Of a stretch of 64,000 nucleotides of DNA, positions 37,549 to 47,213 are shown in pieces. Source of the stretch: Arthrobacter sp. Hiyo8 (GTDB lineage: Bacteria; Actinomycetota; Actinomycetes; Actinomycetales; Micrococcaceae); contig AP014719.1 in NCBI GenBank assembly GCA_001549895.1, forward strand, positions 2,542,001 to 2,606,000, written 5' to 3'. The translations under genes and the position numbers were made by a program. Numbering within the stretch: position 1 is the stretch's first letter; each line of letters begins with the position of its first letter. The notes below the pieces were generated by a model, which searched no databases, was not told the origin of the DNA, and was given only the letters and a program-made list of their open reading frames with translations.

Positions 37549-39478
37549 TGCGCACGGGAATCGCCACCGTCTGCCTCTCCGGTACGCTCAAGGAAAAGAT
37601 GCAGGCCTGCGCTATCGCGGGCTTCGATGGCATCGAGATCTTCGAACAGGACCTCGTCACCTCCCCGCTTAGCCCGGAGGACGTGCGGAAAATGGCCGCT
37701 GACCTGGGACTCGGACTGGACCTCTACCAGCCGTTCCGCGACTTTGACAGTGTCTCCGAAGACATCCTGCAGGAAAACCTGCGCCGGGCGGATGCCAAGT
37801 TCAAGCTCATGTCCCGCCTCGGAATGGACACCATCCTGGTGTGCACCAACGTGGGAACCGCCACGATCGACGACGACAGCCTCCGGGCCGAGCAGCTATC
37901 CCGGCTGGCGGAATTGGCCGGGAACCACGGCGTCAAAGTGGCGTACGAGGCCCTGGCCTGGGGCAAGTATGTCAACGACTACGAGCACGCGCACCGCTTG
38001 GTGGACACCGTGGACCACCCCAACCTGGGCACCTGCCTCGACTCCTTCCACATCCTTTCCCGCGACTGGGACACCGCACCCATCGAGGCCATCAAGCCTG
38101 AGAAGATCTTCTTCGTCCAGGTGGCCGACGCCCCGAAACTCTCCATGGATGTCCTGTCCTGGAGCCGCCATTACCGCGTGTTCCCGGGCGAAGGACAATT
38201 TGAACTGGCCAAGTTCATGGGCCACGTGGCACGCGCGGGCTATTCCGGCCCGGTCTCGCTGGAGGTCTTCAACGACGTCTTCCGCCAGTCCGATGTGGAG
38301 CGCACGGCCGTCGACGCGATGCGCTCGCTGATCTGGCTTGAGGAACAAAGCGCCAAATGGCTCGACGCGAAAGCGGCATCCCTTGCGGCGGAAGGCGTCT
38401 CTGGTGACTCGCCCGCCAACGCAGCCGGCCGCCGTCGTTATCCCATGGAACTGGCCACGCTGCCCAAGGTCGCCGAACCGGCCGGGTTCAACTTCGCAGA
38501 AGTCAAAACCGATGAGCCCGCACAGCTCGAAACCCTTCTGGGCCAACTCGGCTTCGAATTCGACGGCCGGCACCGGACCAAGGACGTGCAGTTGTGGTCC
38601 ATGGGCCACGCCCGCGTCATCATCAACGAACAAGCGCCGTCGCACAGTGAACCCGCCATCGCGGCGTTGGGGTTCGACGTCGACTCTCCGGTGATTGCCT
38701 CGGCTCGCGCCCAGCAGCTCAAGGCTCCCGTGGTGCCACGCAAGGTGCAGGCGGACGAGGAAGTGTTCCAAGGCATCGCCGCCCCGGACTCCACCGAGAT
38801 CTTCCTGTGCCAGGGCAGCCCGGACGGGACGGCGGCATGGACCAGCGAATTTAGGCAGACCCATGAATTCGGCGAAGGCCTCGAGCACCCTATAGCGGGA
38901 GCGCAAGCGGTGATCGACCACGTGAATTTGGCCCAGCCGTGGCAGCATTTCGACGAGGCCGTCCTTTTCTACACGAGTGCCCTCGCGCTGGAACCTCAAC
39001 CGTTCGCCGAAGTGCCGAGTCCCAGCGGCCTGGTGCGCTCGCAGGTCATGGTGACGTCCAACCGTGCCGTGCGCCTGGTGCTGAACCTGGCTCCGATGCT
39101 TCAGCAGGAGCCCGGCCAGAAGGGCAACGGCGCCCGCAAGAGCTACCAGGAACACATCGCCTTCGCGGTGGATGACCTCGTGGCCACGGCCCGGCGGCGC
39201 AGGCACGGGGGCTCGACTTCCTCCGGATACCGGCCAACTACTACGAGGACCTGGATGCGCGGTTCGCCTTGGATCCTGCCTTCCTGGCCACCCTCAAGGA
39301 ATTGAACCTTCTCTACGACAGGGACGCCAACGGTGAATTCCTCCACTTCTACACCGCCACGGTGGGCAGCGTGTTCTTCGAAATGGTGGAACGCCGCGGC
39401 AATTACGACGGCTACGGCGCCCCCAACGCCCCCGTGCGGCACGCCGTCCAGTACGACTCGCTTCACGCCCACCACTAA
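37548..39478 (+). CDS. quiC: 3-dehydroshikimate dehydratase, two-domain (frameshift)
   Basis: Converts 3-dehydroshikimate to protocatechuate. Residues 1-280 form a sugar-isomerase-like TIM barrel with GFDGIEIFEQDL and metal-site regions in KVAYEALAWGKY and LGTCLDSFHI. The C-terminal half is a glyoxalase/HPPD-like VOC domain (IDHVNLAQPWQHFDEAVLFY, then FEMVERRGNYDGYGAPNAPV). This fusion is known in QuiC1-type enzymes. A base is lost near 39205. About 643 residues. It starts at 37548, overlapping the aroE stop. Confidence 0.9.
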
Positions 39479-39517
39479 CCAGAAGCAACGAAAGAAACCA
39501 CCCGAAAGGAGCCGGCC

Positions 39518-40392
39518 GTGCTGCTAGACGCAAATGCCGGGCACTACCAAGACGACGAGCTCGTACCGGCGGCCGAACCGCATGCCGGGCACGCGCCGTT
39601 GGACGCCGCAGCCGAAACCCAAGCGGATCTCAGCGCCGAGATCAAGGCCATCGGCGAAGCGTACGCCCAGGCGCTCAAGAACGGTGCCGCGCCGGAGACC
39701 CAGCCCCGCCTGGACTTTGCGCCGTACCGCAGCAGCATCCTGCGCCACCCCACCAAGAGCCTGCACCACGCGGACCCGGAGACTATCGAGCTGTACTCGC
39801 CGGCATTCGGGCACCAGGACGTGCATGCGTTGGAATCGGACCTCACCATCCAGCACAACGGTGAACCCCAGGGCGAGCGGATCATCGTTCAGGGCAAAGT
39901 GCTCGACGGCGACGGCCGCCCGGTTGCCGGCCAACTCGTAGAGATCTGGCAGGCCAACGCTGCCGGCCGTTACATCCACAAGCGTGACCAGCACCCCGCC
40001 CCCCTCGACCCGAACTTCACCGGCGTCGGACGCTGCATCACCGGACCGGACGGCACCTACCGATTCACCACCATCAAGCCCGGCGCCTACCCATGGAAGA
40101 ACCACCTCAACGCCTGGCGCCCGGCGCACATCCACTTCTCCCTCTTCGGCACGGATTTCACGCAGCGCATCGTCACCCAGATGTACTTCCCGGGCGACCA
40201 GTTGTTCCCGCTGGACCCCATCTACCAATCGATCGTGGACCAGGACGCCCGCGACCGCCTCGTCGCCAAGTACGACCACGAGCTGACGAGCCCGAATGGG
40301 CCCTTGGCTACAACTGGGACATCGTCCTGAGCGGTTCGAAGCGGACCTGGACCGAAAACGAAGCCTTTGGCGACGCCGGGGACGAGGAGTAG
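39518..40392 (+). CDS. pcaH: Protocatechuate 3,4-dioxygenase beta subunit (frameshift)
   Basis: Opens the protocatechuate ring at the intradiol position. Iron ligands are visible: Tyr in NAAGRYIHKRD, Tyr in KPGAYPWKNH, and two His in WRPAHIHFSLFG. VLDGDGRPVAGQLVEIWQAN is the family's core. A base is missing near 40290; the true end (YNWDIVLSGSKRTWTENEAF) reaches 40392. The start is GTG 39518 after AAAGGAG. About 291 residues. The alpha subunit follows 3 bases later. Confidence 0.94.
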
Positions 40393-40395
40393 AAC

Positions 40396-40960
40396 ATGAG
40401 CAAGCTGACACCTACACCAGGCCAGACCGTTGGCCCGTTCTACGGCTACGCGCTCCCCTTTAATAAGGACAACGAGCTCCTCGCCCCGGGCAGCGCCGGA
40501 AGCATCCGCCTGCAAGGCACCGTGTATGACGGCGCCGGAGAAGCCATCCCGGACGCCATCCTGGAGATCTGGCAGCCGGACTCCGAAGGCAAGGTAGTCC
40601 AGCGCACCGGCTCCCTGGTCCGCGACGGCTACACCTTCACCGGTTGGGGCCGCGCCGCGGTGGGCAACTCCGGTGTGTTCACGTTCACCACGGTCAACCC
40701 GGCCCACCGAAGCGGGCGCGGCTCCGTTCATTTCCGTCGCCGTTTTTGCGCGTGGCCTCATGAACCGCCTGTTCACCCGCATCTACTTGCCGGAAAACGA
40801 GGAAGCGCTCGCTGCCGACCCGCTGCTCAACTCCCTCGATCCCGAGCGCCGCAAGACCCTGATCGCGCGTCGCGACGCGGATGGCGGACTCACGTGGGAT
40901 CTGCGCCTGCAGGGCCGGAACGAGACTGTTTTTCTCGACTTCGAAGGCGCCTCCCAGTGA
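40396..40960 (+). CDS. pcaG: Protocatechuate 3,4-dioxygenase alpha subunit (frameshift)
   Basis: TPGQTVGPFYGYALPF and IPDAILEIWQPDSEGKVVQR mark the alpha subunit, which lacks the full iron ligand set. A base is lost near 40705; the end reads FARGLMNRLFTRIYLPENEE to LDFEGASQ at 40960. About 188 residues. The stop overlaps the pcaB start by 4 bases (GTGA). Confidence 0.93.
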
Positions 40961-42380
40961 GTGGCGACGGCGATTTCGGCTGCTCAGCCCGGTTTCGGCG
41001 TCGCCCGCCGTCGTGGCGCTGACAGGTGACCGTGCGGTGATCGCGGCCATCCTCGACGTCGAAGCCGCCTGGGCATCCGTGCTCGAAGAGGCGGGCTTCG
41101 CGCCGGCCGGTTCTGCCGCCGTCGTCACCGAGGCCACGGAATCCTGGGCCTACGACGCCGCTTCCATCGCCGAACGCGCACAAGGTGGCGCCAATCCGGT
41201 CATTCCGCTGCTGGCCGATCTCCGGGGCAGGGTCAAAGGGCTGGACGCTAGCGCGCTTGCCGCCGTGCACACCTCGTTGACCAGCCAGGACGTCCTGGAT
41301 TCGGCCCTGATGCTGCTCGCGCACCGCGTGGTTTCCGCCCTTCTCGCCGAGGTAAAGGGTACGACGACGGCGCTCGCCGGCCTTGCGGAGCAGCATGCGG
41401 ACACGCTGTGCGTGGGTAGGAGCCTGACGCAGCATGCGCTTCCGTTCACCTTCGGTCTCAAGGCGGCGCAATGGTTTCACGGAGTGGCCGCCGCGGCCCG
41501 TCGCCTCGAAGCCCTGGAGTTCCCTGTCCAGTTCGGCGGCGCCAGTGGGACCCTGGCTGCCGGTACCGTGCTCGCGGAGGGCTCGTCGTCGAGCCCCTTT
41601 ATTCTGGCCGATGCCTTGGCCGGGAAACTGGGCCTCGCTCCCGTTCCGGCTCCATGGCACACGAACCGGCTGGCCGTCACGGGACTCGGCGACGCCTTGG
41701 CTTCCCTCACGGACTCCTTTGGCAAGATCGCCTCGGATCTGCTGTTCCTCAGCCGCCCCGAAGTTGCCGAGCTGGGTGAACCCCTTGCCGCGGGCCGCGG
41801 CGTCTCATCGGCCATGCCGCAAAAGCAGAATCCGGTGCTGTCCGTGCTGATCCGCAGCGCGGCGCTCCAGGCTCCTGGCTTGGCCGCGCAGCTGCACGTC
41901 GCAGCCACGAACTTCAACGACGAACGCCCGGACGGTGCCTGGCACAGCGAGTGGCCTGCCCTGCGGGGCTTGCTTCGGCTCACACTCGGCGCAGCCACCC
42001 AGCTGCGCGAGCTCGCCGAAGGCCTCCGCGTCTTCCCCGAGGCGATGCGCCGCAACCTGGAAATCTCCGGGCCGTTGCTCCTCAGCGAAGCCGTCGCATC
42101 CTCCGTTGCTCCGCTCCTCGGCGCGGACAGGGGCGATGCGAAGGCCAAGCTGCAGGCCGTCGTCGACGAGACCCTGCAGGCACCCGCAGCGGAGCAAGCC
42201 CGGATCTACACCAAGCTCCTCCGCGAGGCCGTCCCGGCCGGCAAGCTGTCCGACGAGGAACTGAAGGCACTTCTGGATCCTGCGAACTATGTCGGCGAGG
42301 CAGCCGAGATCAGCCGCCGCATCCTCGCCGCGTACCCCGAATTCGCACACACCAATCCGAAGGGAGCCGATCGTGGCTAA
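40957..42380 (+). CDS. pcaB: 3-carboxy-cis,cis-muconate cycloisomerase (frameshift)
   Basis: A fumarase/aspartase-superfamily enzyme that lactonises carboxymuconate. The signature loop is GVSSAMPQKQNPVLSVL, with the catalytic Ser. HTSLTSQDVLDSALMLL and GRSLTQHALPFTFGLK are further conserved segments. It starts at GTG 40957; a base is missing near 40975. About 474 residues. The next gene begins inside its last codons. Confidence 0.92.
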
Positions 42381-43186
42381 ACCCATCGTCAAGGCGGTGT
42401 TGCTGTCCCCGCAGCGCACGCTGGGGAGAAGCCGCTCCTGGTGGTGGGCCCTCGCTCGGAACGTCCACCGTGCTCTGGACCGAGACGGCAGCCCTGCTCG
42501 GCAACGAGTTCGACGTCATCGGCTGGGACCTGCCCGGCCACGGCGTCTCGCCCGCGGCCTCCGAAACGTTCAGCGTCGCCGAACTCGCGGACGCGGTGAT
42601 TGACCTGGTGGACTCGATCGCGCCCGGTGCCGTGTTCCACTACGCCGGCGATTCCCTGGGCGGTGCCACCGGACTGCAGCTCGGCATCAAGCACGGAGAA
42701 CGGCTCAAGTCCCTGTCCGTGCAGTGCAGCGGAGCGAAGCTAGGCACTCCCGAAGGATGGCTGGAACGCGCCGAAACCGTTCGTGCGCAAGGAACCGCGG
42801 TGATGATCCAGGGTTCCGCGCAGCGTTGGTTCGCCCCCGGTTTCATGGATCGTCAGCCCGTGGTCAGCAGCCGACTCCTGCATGCCCTGCGGGACGCCGA
42901 CCGCTTCAGCTACGCCTTCTGCTGTGAAGCCCTCGCCGGATTCGACGTCCGCGCGGAACTCGGCAGCATCACTGTCCCCACGCAGGCACTGGCGGGCGTC
43001 GAGGACACCGTTGCGCCGCCGTCGTTCGCTGAAGAAATTGCCGCGGGCATCAACACCAGATTCAACACAGGTGGCGGCACCGCTATCGCTATTGCGCTCG
43101 ACGGCGTCGGGCACCTCGCGCCAGCGGAGGCGCCCGCCGTCGTCGCGGACCTCATGCGGACATTCATGAGGGAGGCCGGAAAATGA
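42373..43186 (+). CDS. pcaD: 3-oxoadipate enol-lactonase (frameshift)
   Basis: An alpha/beta hydrolase. The nucleophile elbow is GDSLGGATG, with the catalytic Asp in LAGVEDTVAPP and His in LDGVGHLAPAEAP. LPGHGVSPAA is typical of lactonases. It starts at GTG 42373, overlapping the pcaB end; a base is lost near 42425. About 271 residues. It is separate from the decarboxylase gene, not fused as the PcaL enzyme of some actinobacteria. Confidence 0.9.
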
Positions 43187-43644
43187 GCACTGATTCTTCG
43201 CAAGGCGCCGTTCAGCGCGACGCTAGCTCGCAGGAAATCTACGACGCCGGCATGGTGGTCCGCCGCGAAGTGCTCGGCGATGCGCACGTGGACCGCGCCA
43301 ACGCCAAGAAGGACGAATTCACCGAAGACTTCCAGGACATGATCACCCGCATCGCCTGGGGAGGCATCTGGACCCGGCCCGGCCTGACGCGGCAGATGCG
43401 CTCCGCCGTCACCATCACCGCGATGGTGGCGCACGGGCACTGGGAAGAACTGGCCATGCACATCCGCGCGGCCATCACGAATGGGCTGAGTAGGGACGAG
43501 ATCAAGGAAATCCTGCTGCAGACCGCCATCTACTGCGGAGTTCCCTCCGCCAACACCGCATTCAAGACCGCTCAAGGCGTCTTCGCGGAGCTCGACGCGA
43601 CCCCGAAGCCCCCACGGCCCCTGAAGCCCCACCCACCCAACTAA
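43183..43644 (+). CDS. pcaC: 4-carboxymuconolactone decarboxylase
   Basis: 153 residues, intact. The AhpD-like helical fold has the conserved WGGIWTRPGLTRQMRSAVTI and EILLQTAIYCGVPSANTAF. It decarboxylates the lactone before PcaD acts. It starts at ATG 43183, overlapping the pcaD stop by 4 bases. A Pro-rich tail of about 12 residues extends beyond the usual end. Confidence 0.95.
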   Translation: MSTDSSQGAVQRDASSQEIYDAGMVVRREVLGDAHVDRANAKKDEFTEDFQDMITRIAWGGIWTRPGLTRQMRSAVTITAMVAHGHWEELAMHIRAAITNGLSRDEIKEILLQTAIYCGVPSANTAFKTAQGVFAELDATPKPPRPLKPHPPN

Positions 43645-43645
43645 C

Positions 43646-43695
43646 TCGCATTAGATGTCGTTTTGAGCCCTCATAACGACATCTAATGCGAGTTG
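43646..43695. repeat. Dispersed palindromic element, family B, copy 2
   Basis: CCAACTAACTCGCATTAGAT then GTCGTT pairs with AACGACATCTAATGCGAGTTGGTTGG across a loop of about 12 bases (arms 26 bases with two mismatches; longer arm given by position: 43670-43695). It separates pcaC from pcaF. The outer arms match the repeat at 11860-11918. Confidence 0.83.
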
Positions 43696-43726
43696 GTTGG
43701 GATCACAGAAACTTAGAGGAGACCCC

Positions 43727-44949
43727 ATGAACCAGGCGTATGTGTACGACGCCGTGCGCACACCATTTGGAAAATTCGGCTCCGGCCTTGCCGGGGTGCG
43801 CCCGGACGACCTAGCTGCCCACGTGGTGCGCGAAGCCGTCAAGCGGGCCCTGCTTTGGATGTTGAGCGGATCGACGAGGTGGTGTTCGGGAACGCCAACG
43901 GCGCAGGCGAGGAGAACCGCAACGTCGCCCGCATGGCCACCCTGCTGGCCGGGCTCCCGACGTCGATCCCGGGCACTACGGTCAACCGCTTGTGCGGGTC
44001 ATCCTTGGACGCCGCCATCATCGCCTCCCGCCAGATCAACGCCGGCGACGCCGAGCTGATGCTCGTGGGCGGGGCCGAGTCCATGTCGCGCGCACCCTGG
44101 GTGCTGCCCAAGACGTCCAAGCCGTACCCTGCCGGGGACATGACCCTGGCTTCGACCACGCTGGGCTGGCGCCTCGTGAATCCGGCGATGCCGAAGGAAT
44201 GGACCATTTCCCTGGGCGAGGCCACGGAGCGGCTGCGCGAGAAGTACGGAGTCACCCGGGAACGCCAGGACGAGTTCGCCGCGGCCTCGCACAACCTCGC
44301 GGCCGCGGCGTGGGACGAGGGCTTCTACGACCAGCTGGTGACGCAGGTTCCGGGCACGGAGCTGGTCCGTGACGAAGGCATTAGGGCGGGTTCGACGGCG
44401 GAGAAGCTGGCCGGGCTCAAGACCGTGTTCCGTCCCGAGGCCGGCGGTCCGGAGGGTGGAACGGTCACGGCGGGCAACGCTTCTCCGCTGTCCGACGGCG
44501 CGTCCGCGGCGTGGATCGGCAGCGAAAGCGCCGCCGGGCTGCTCGGGCTGGAGCCGCTGGCCCGCATCGCCGGCCGCGGAGCACACGGAAACGATCCGCA
44601 GTTCTTCGGCTACGCCCCGGTTGAGGCCGCCAACAAGGCACTCGCGAAGGCGGGAATCGGCTGGGAGCAGGTGGGCGCCGTCGAACTTAACGAAGCTTTT
44701 GCCGCGCAGTCCCTGGCCTGCATCGATGCGTGGGGTATCGATCCGTCCATCGTGAACCGGCACGGCGGAGCGATTGCGATGGGCCACCCGCTGGGCGCCT
44801 CCGGTACCCGGATCCTGGGCACCTTGGCCCGCAGCCTGCAGGCTTCTGGTGAGCGATGGGGTGTCGCGGCCATCTGCATCGGGGTCGGGCAAGGACTGGC
44901 CGTGGTGCTGGAGAACGTCACCTCCGGCGTAGCCGGAAAAGGAGCCTAG
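43727..44949 (+). CDS. pcaF: Beta-ketoadipyl-CoA thiolase (frameshift)
   Basis: Final step: cleaves 3-oxoadipyl-CoA to succinyl-CoA and acetyl-CoA. The acyl-enzyme Cys is in VNRLCGSSLDAAI, His in AIAMGHPLGASGTRI, and the second Cys in AICIGVGQGLAVV. A base is missing near 43850. About 408 residues. It starts at ATG 43727 after AGAGGAG. Confidence 0.93.
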
Positions 44950-44954
44950 AGGAA

Positions 44955-45613
44955 ATGCTGAAATTCATTGACACCGTGGGCGAGGCTGTCGCCGGCATCA
45001 AGGATGGCTCAACCGTCATGATCGGGGGCTTCGGCAATGCGGGCCAGCCGTTCGAACTCATCGACGCGCTGCTCGATTCCGGCGCCACCGACCTCACCGT
45101 GGTGAACAACAACGCCGGCCAAGGCGACCAAGGCCTTGCACTGCTGATCAAGGAAGGGCGGGTCCGGAAGATGATCTGCTCCTTCCCGCGCCAGTCGGAT
45201 TCCTGGCACTTCGACGCCAAGTACAAGGCCGGCGAAATCGAACTGGAACTCGTCCGCAAGGGAACCTCGCCGAGCGTATCCGGGCCGCGGGCGCGGGTAT
45301 TGGCGGGTTCTTCACCCCCACCGGTTACGGCACCATGCTCGCGGAAGGCAAGCACACGCGCTTCCTCGACGGCAAATGGCAAGTGTTCGAGACGCCCATC
45401 CACGCCGACGTCGCACTCATCAAGGCCCTCAAGGCCGACGGCAAGGGCAACCTCGTCTACCGCAAGACCGCCCGGAACTTCGGCCCCATCATGGCCGCCG
45501 CGGCCAAACACACCATCGTCCAGGTGTCGGAGATCGTCCCGACCGGCGCCCTGGACCCGGAGAACGTGGTGACCCCGGGAATCTACGTCAACAGCATCGT
45601 GAAGGTGGCCTGA
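44955..45613 (+). CDS. pcaI: 3-oxoadipate CoA-transferase subunit A (frameshift)
   Basis: The CoA-binding loop is GSTVMIGGFGNAGQP near residues 20-33. A base is lost near 45265; the C-terminal part reads GIGGFFTPTGYGTMLAEGKH and ends NSIVKVA. About 220 residues. It starts at 44955, 5 bases after the pcaF stop, and pairs with the next gene. Confidence 0.92.
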
Positions 45614-45614
45614 C

Positions 45615-46285
45615 ATGAGCATCCAAACGTCAACAACACCCTTGGGACGCGACGATCTCGCGCGGCTCGTGGCGCGGGACATCGCTCCCGGCTCGTTCGT
45701 GAACCTCGGCATCGGCCAGCCCACGCTCGTCTCCAATTACCTCACCGAAGAGCAGAACATCACCCTCCATACGGAGAACGGGATGCTCGGGATGGGCCCT
45801 GAGGCCAAGGGCGAGGAGATCGATGGCGACCTCATCAACGCCGGCAAGATCCCCGTCACCGAGCTCCCCGGCGCCTCGTATTTCCACCACGCCGATTCCT
45901 TCGCGATCATGCGCGGCGGGCATCTGGATATCTGCGTGCTCGGCGCGTTCCAGGTATCCGCCACGGGGGACCTCGCCAACTGGCACACTGGAGCACCGGA
46001 CGCCATCCCGGCCGTCGGCGGGGCGATGGACCTGGCCACCGGCGCGAAGGACGTGTTCGTCATGATGACGCTCCTGACCCGCGAGGGCGTGTCCAAACTC
46101 GTGGAGCACTGCAGCTACCCGCTCACCGGCGTGGGCTGCGTGACGCGCGTGTACACGGACAAAGCAGTCTTCCTGATAGGGCCGACGGCGTGACCGTGCG
46201 TGAGACGTTTGGCTGCACCTTCGAAGAACTCCAAGCCCTGGTGCCGGTCCCGCTGAAGGCGGCGGGCGCCGTCGTCGGCGTCTAA
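45615..46285 (+). CDS. pcaJ: 3-oxoadipate CoA-transferase subunit B (frameshift)
   Basis: The catalytic Glu lies in LHTENGMLGMGPEAKG. FVNLGIGQPTLVSNYL is the N-terminal signature. A base is missing near 46170 (ATAGGG for ATAGGGG-type run); the restored end reads VTVRETFGCTFEELQALVPV and stops at 46283-46285. About 223 residues. It starts one base after the pcaI stop. Confidence 0.92.
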
Positions 46286-46290
46286 AGGGC

Positions 46291-46355
46291 AGCGCGAGCT
46301 GGCAGCAGATGCCCTCTGGAAGCAATCCACGGGGCAAGTGCTGCCAGTTCGCGCT
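46291..46355. repeat. Dispersed palindromic element, family A, copy 2
   Basis: AGCGCGAGCTGGCAGCA (46291-46307) pairs with TGCTGCCAGTTCGCGCT (46339-46355) with one mismatch. The core has GATGCCCTCTGG and GGGGCAA, matching the copy at 341-405. It lies between pcaJ and the IclR gene. Confidence 0.8.
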
Positions 46356-46371
46356 AATAAGATTGGTAACC

Positions 46372-47191
46372 ATGACCGACGCAGCAGTAGCCGGAGCCCC
46401 GCAGGCGGGTGCTCCCAGGCCAGCGACCAGTACGTGCAATCGCTGGCACGCGGATTGTCCGTGATCCGCGCTTTCGACGCGGCCAACCCCGTCATGACGC
46501 TCAGTGAGGTGGCGGCACGCACTAACCTGACGCGTGCCACGGCGCGACGGTTCCTGCATACCCTGGTTGAGCTGGGCTATGTCCGCACGGATGGCAAGAC
46601 CTTCGCCCTCACGGCGATGGTGTTGCAGCTTGGCTATTCGTACCTGTCGGCGTTGTCCCTGCCCCAGCTCGCACAGCCGCACCTTGAAGAACTTTCCCTC
46701 AAACTGGGGAGTCGACGTCGGCCGCGGTACTGGATGGCGCGGACATCTTCTACGTGGCCCGCGTGACCACGCGCCGGATCATGACGGTCGGGATCTCGGT
46801 GGGCACCCGCTTTCCCGCCTACGCCACGTCCATGGGTAGGGTGCTTCTGGCTGGCCTGACGCCGCAGAAACTGGACGAGTACCTGTCCTCGGTGGAGTTC
46901 AAAGCCCTGACGCCGCGGACCATCACGTCCCGCGAAGAGCTGGTGGCCGAGCTGGACCGCGTGCGCAGGCAGGATTGGTGCGTTTTGGACCAAGAGCTGG
47001 AGCTCGGACTTATGTCCGTGGCAGCGCCCGTTCGCAACGCTGCCGGCAAGGTGGTGGCCGCCGTCAACGTCTCGCTCCAGGCCCAAAACGTCGCCGCGCA
47101 GCGTGATCCGCGGGCCTATATCGAGTCGGTTCGCGACGAAATCGTACGCACTGCCGGGCTGATTTCGGCGGATATTGCCGCCAAGCACTAG
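46372..47191 (+). CDS. IclR family regulator, PcaR-like (frameshifted)
   Basis: The winged helix contains LSEVAARTNLTRATARRFLH and the effector domain contains RFPAYATSMGRVLLAGLTPQ. It starts at ATG 46372; bases are lost near 46420 and 46715. About 273 residues. YVQSLARGLSVIRAFDAANP is the N-terminal signature of PcaR/PobR-type IclR regulators. The position after pcaFIJ suggests control of the pca genes by protocatechuate or beta-ketoadipate. Confidence 0.86.
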
Positions 47192-47213
47192 CAGAGGCGC
47201 TCGGGCCGAATGT

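Noticed and set aside
43646..43695. Simple terminator after pcaC
   Set aside because: Hairpin is strong but its arms recur at 11860-11918, so a repeat family is a better explanation, although it may also stop transcription.
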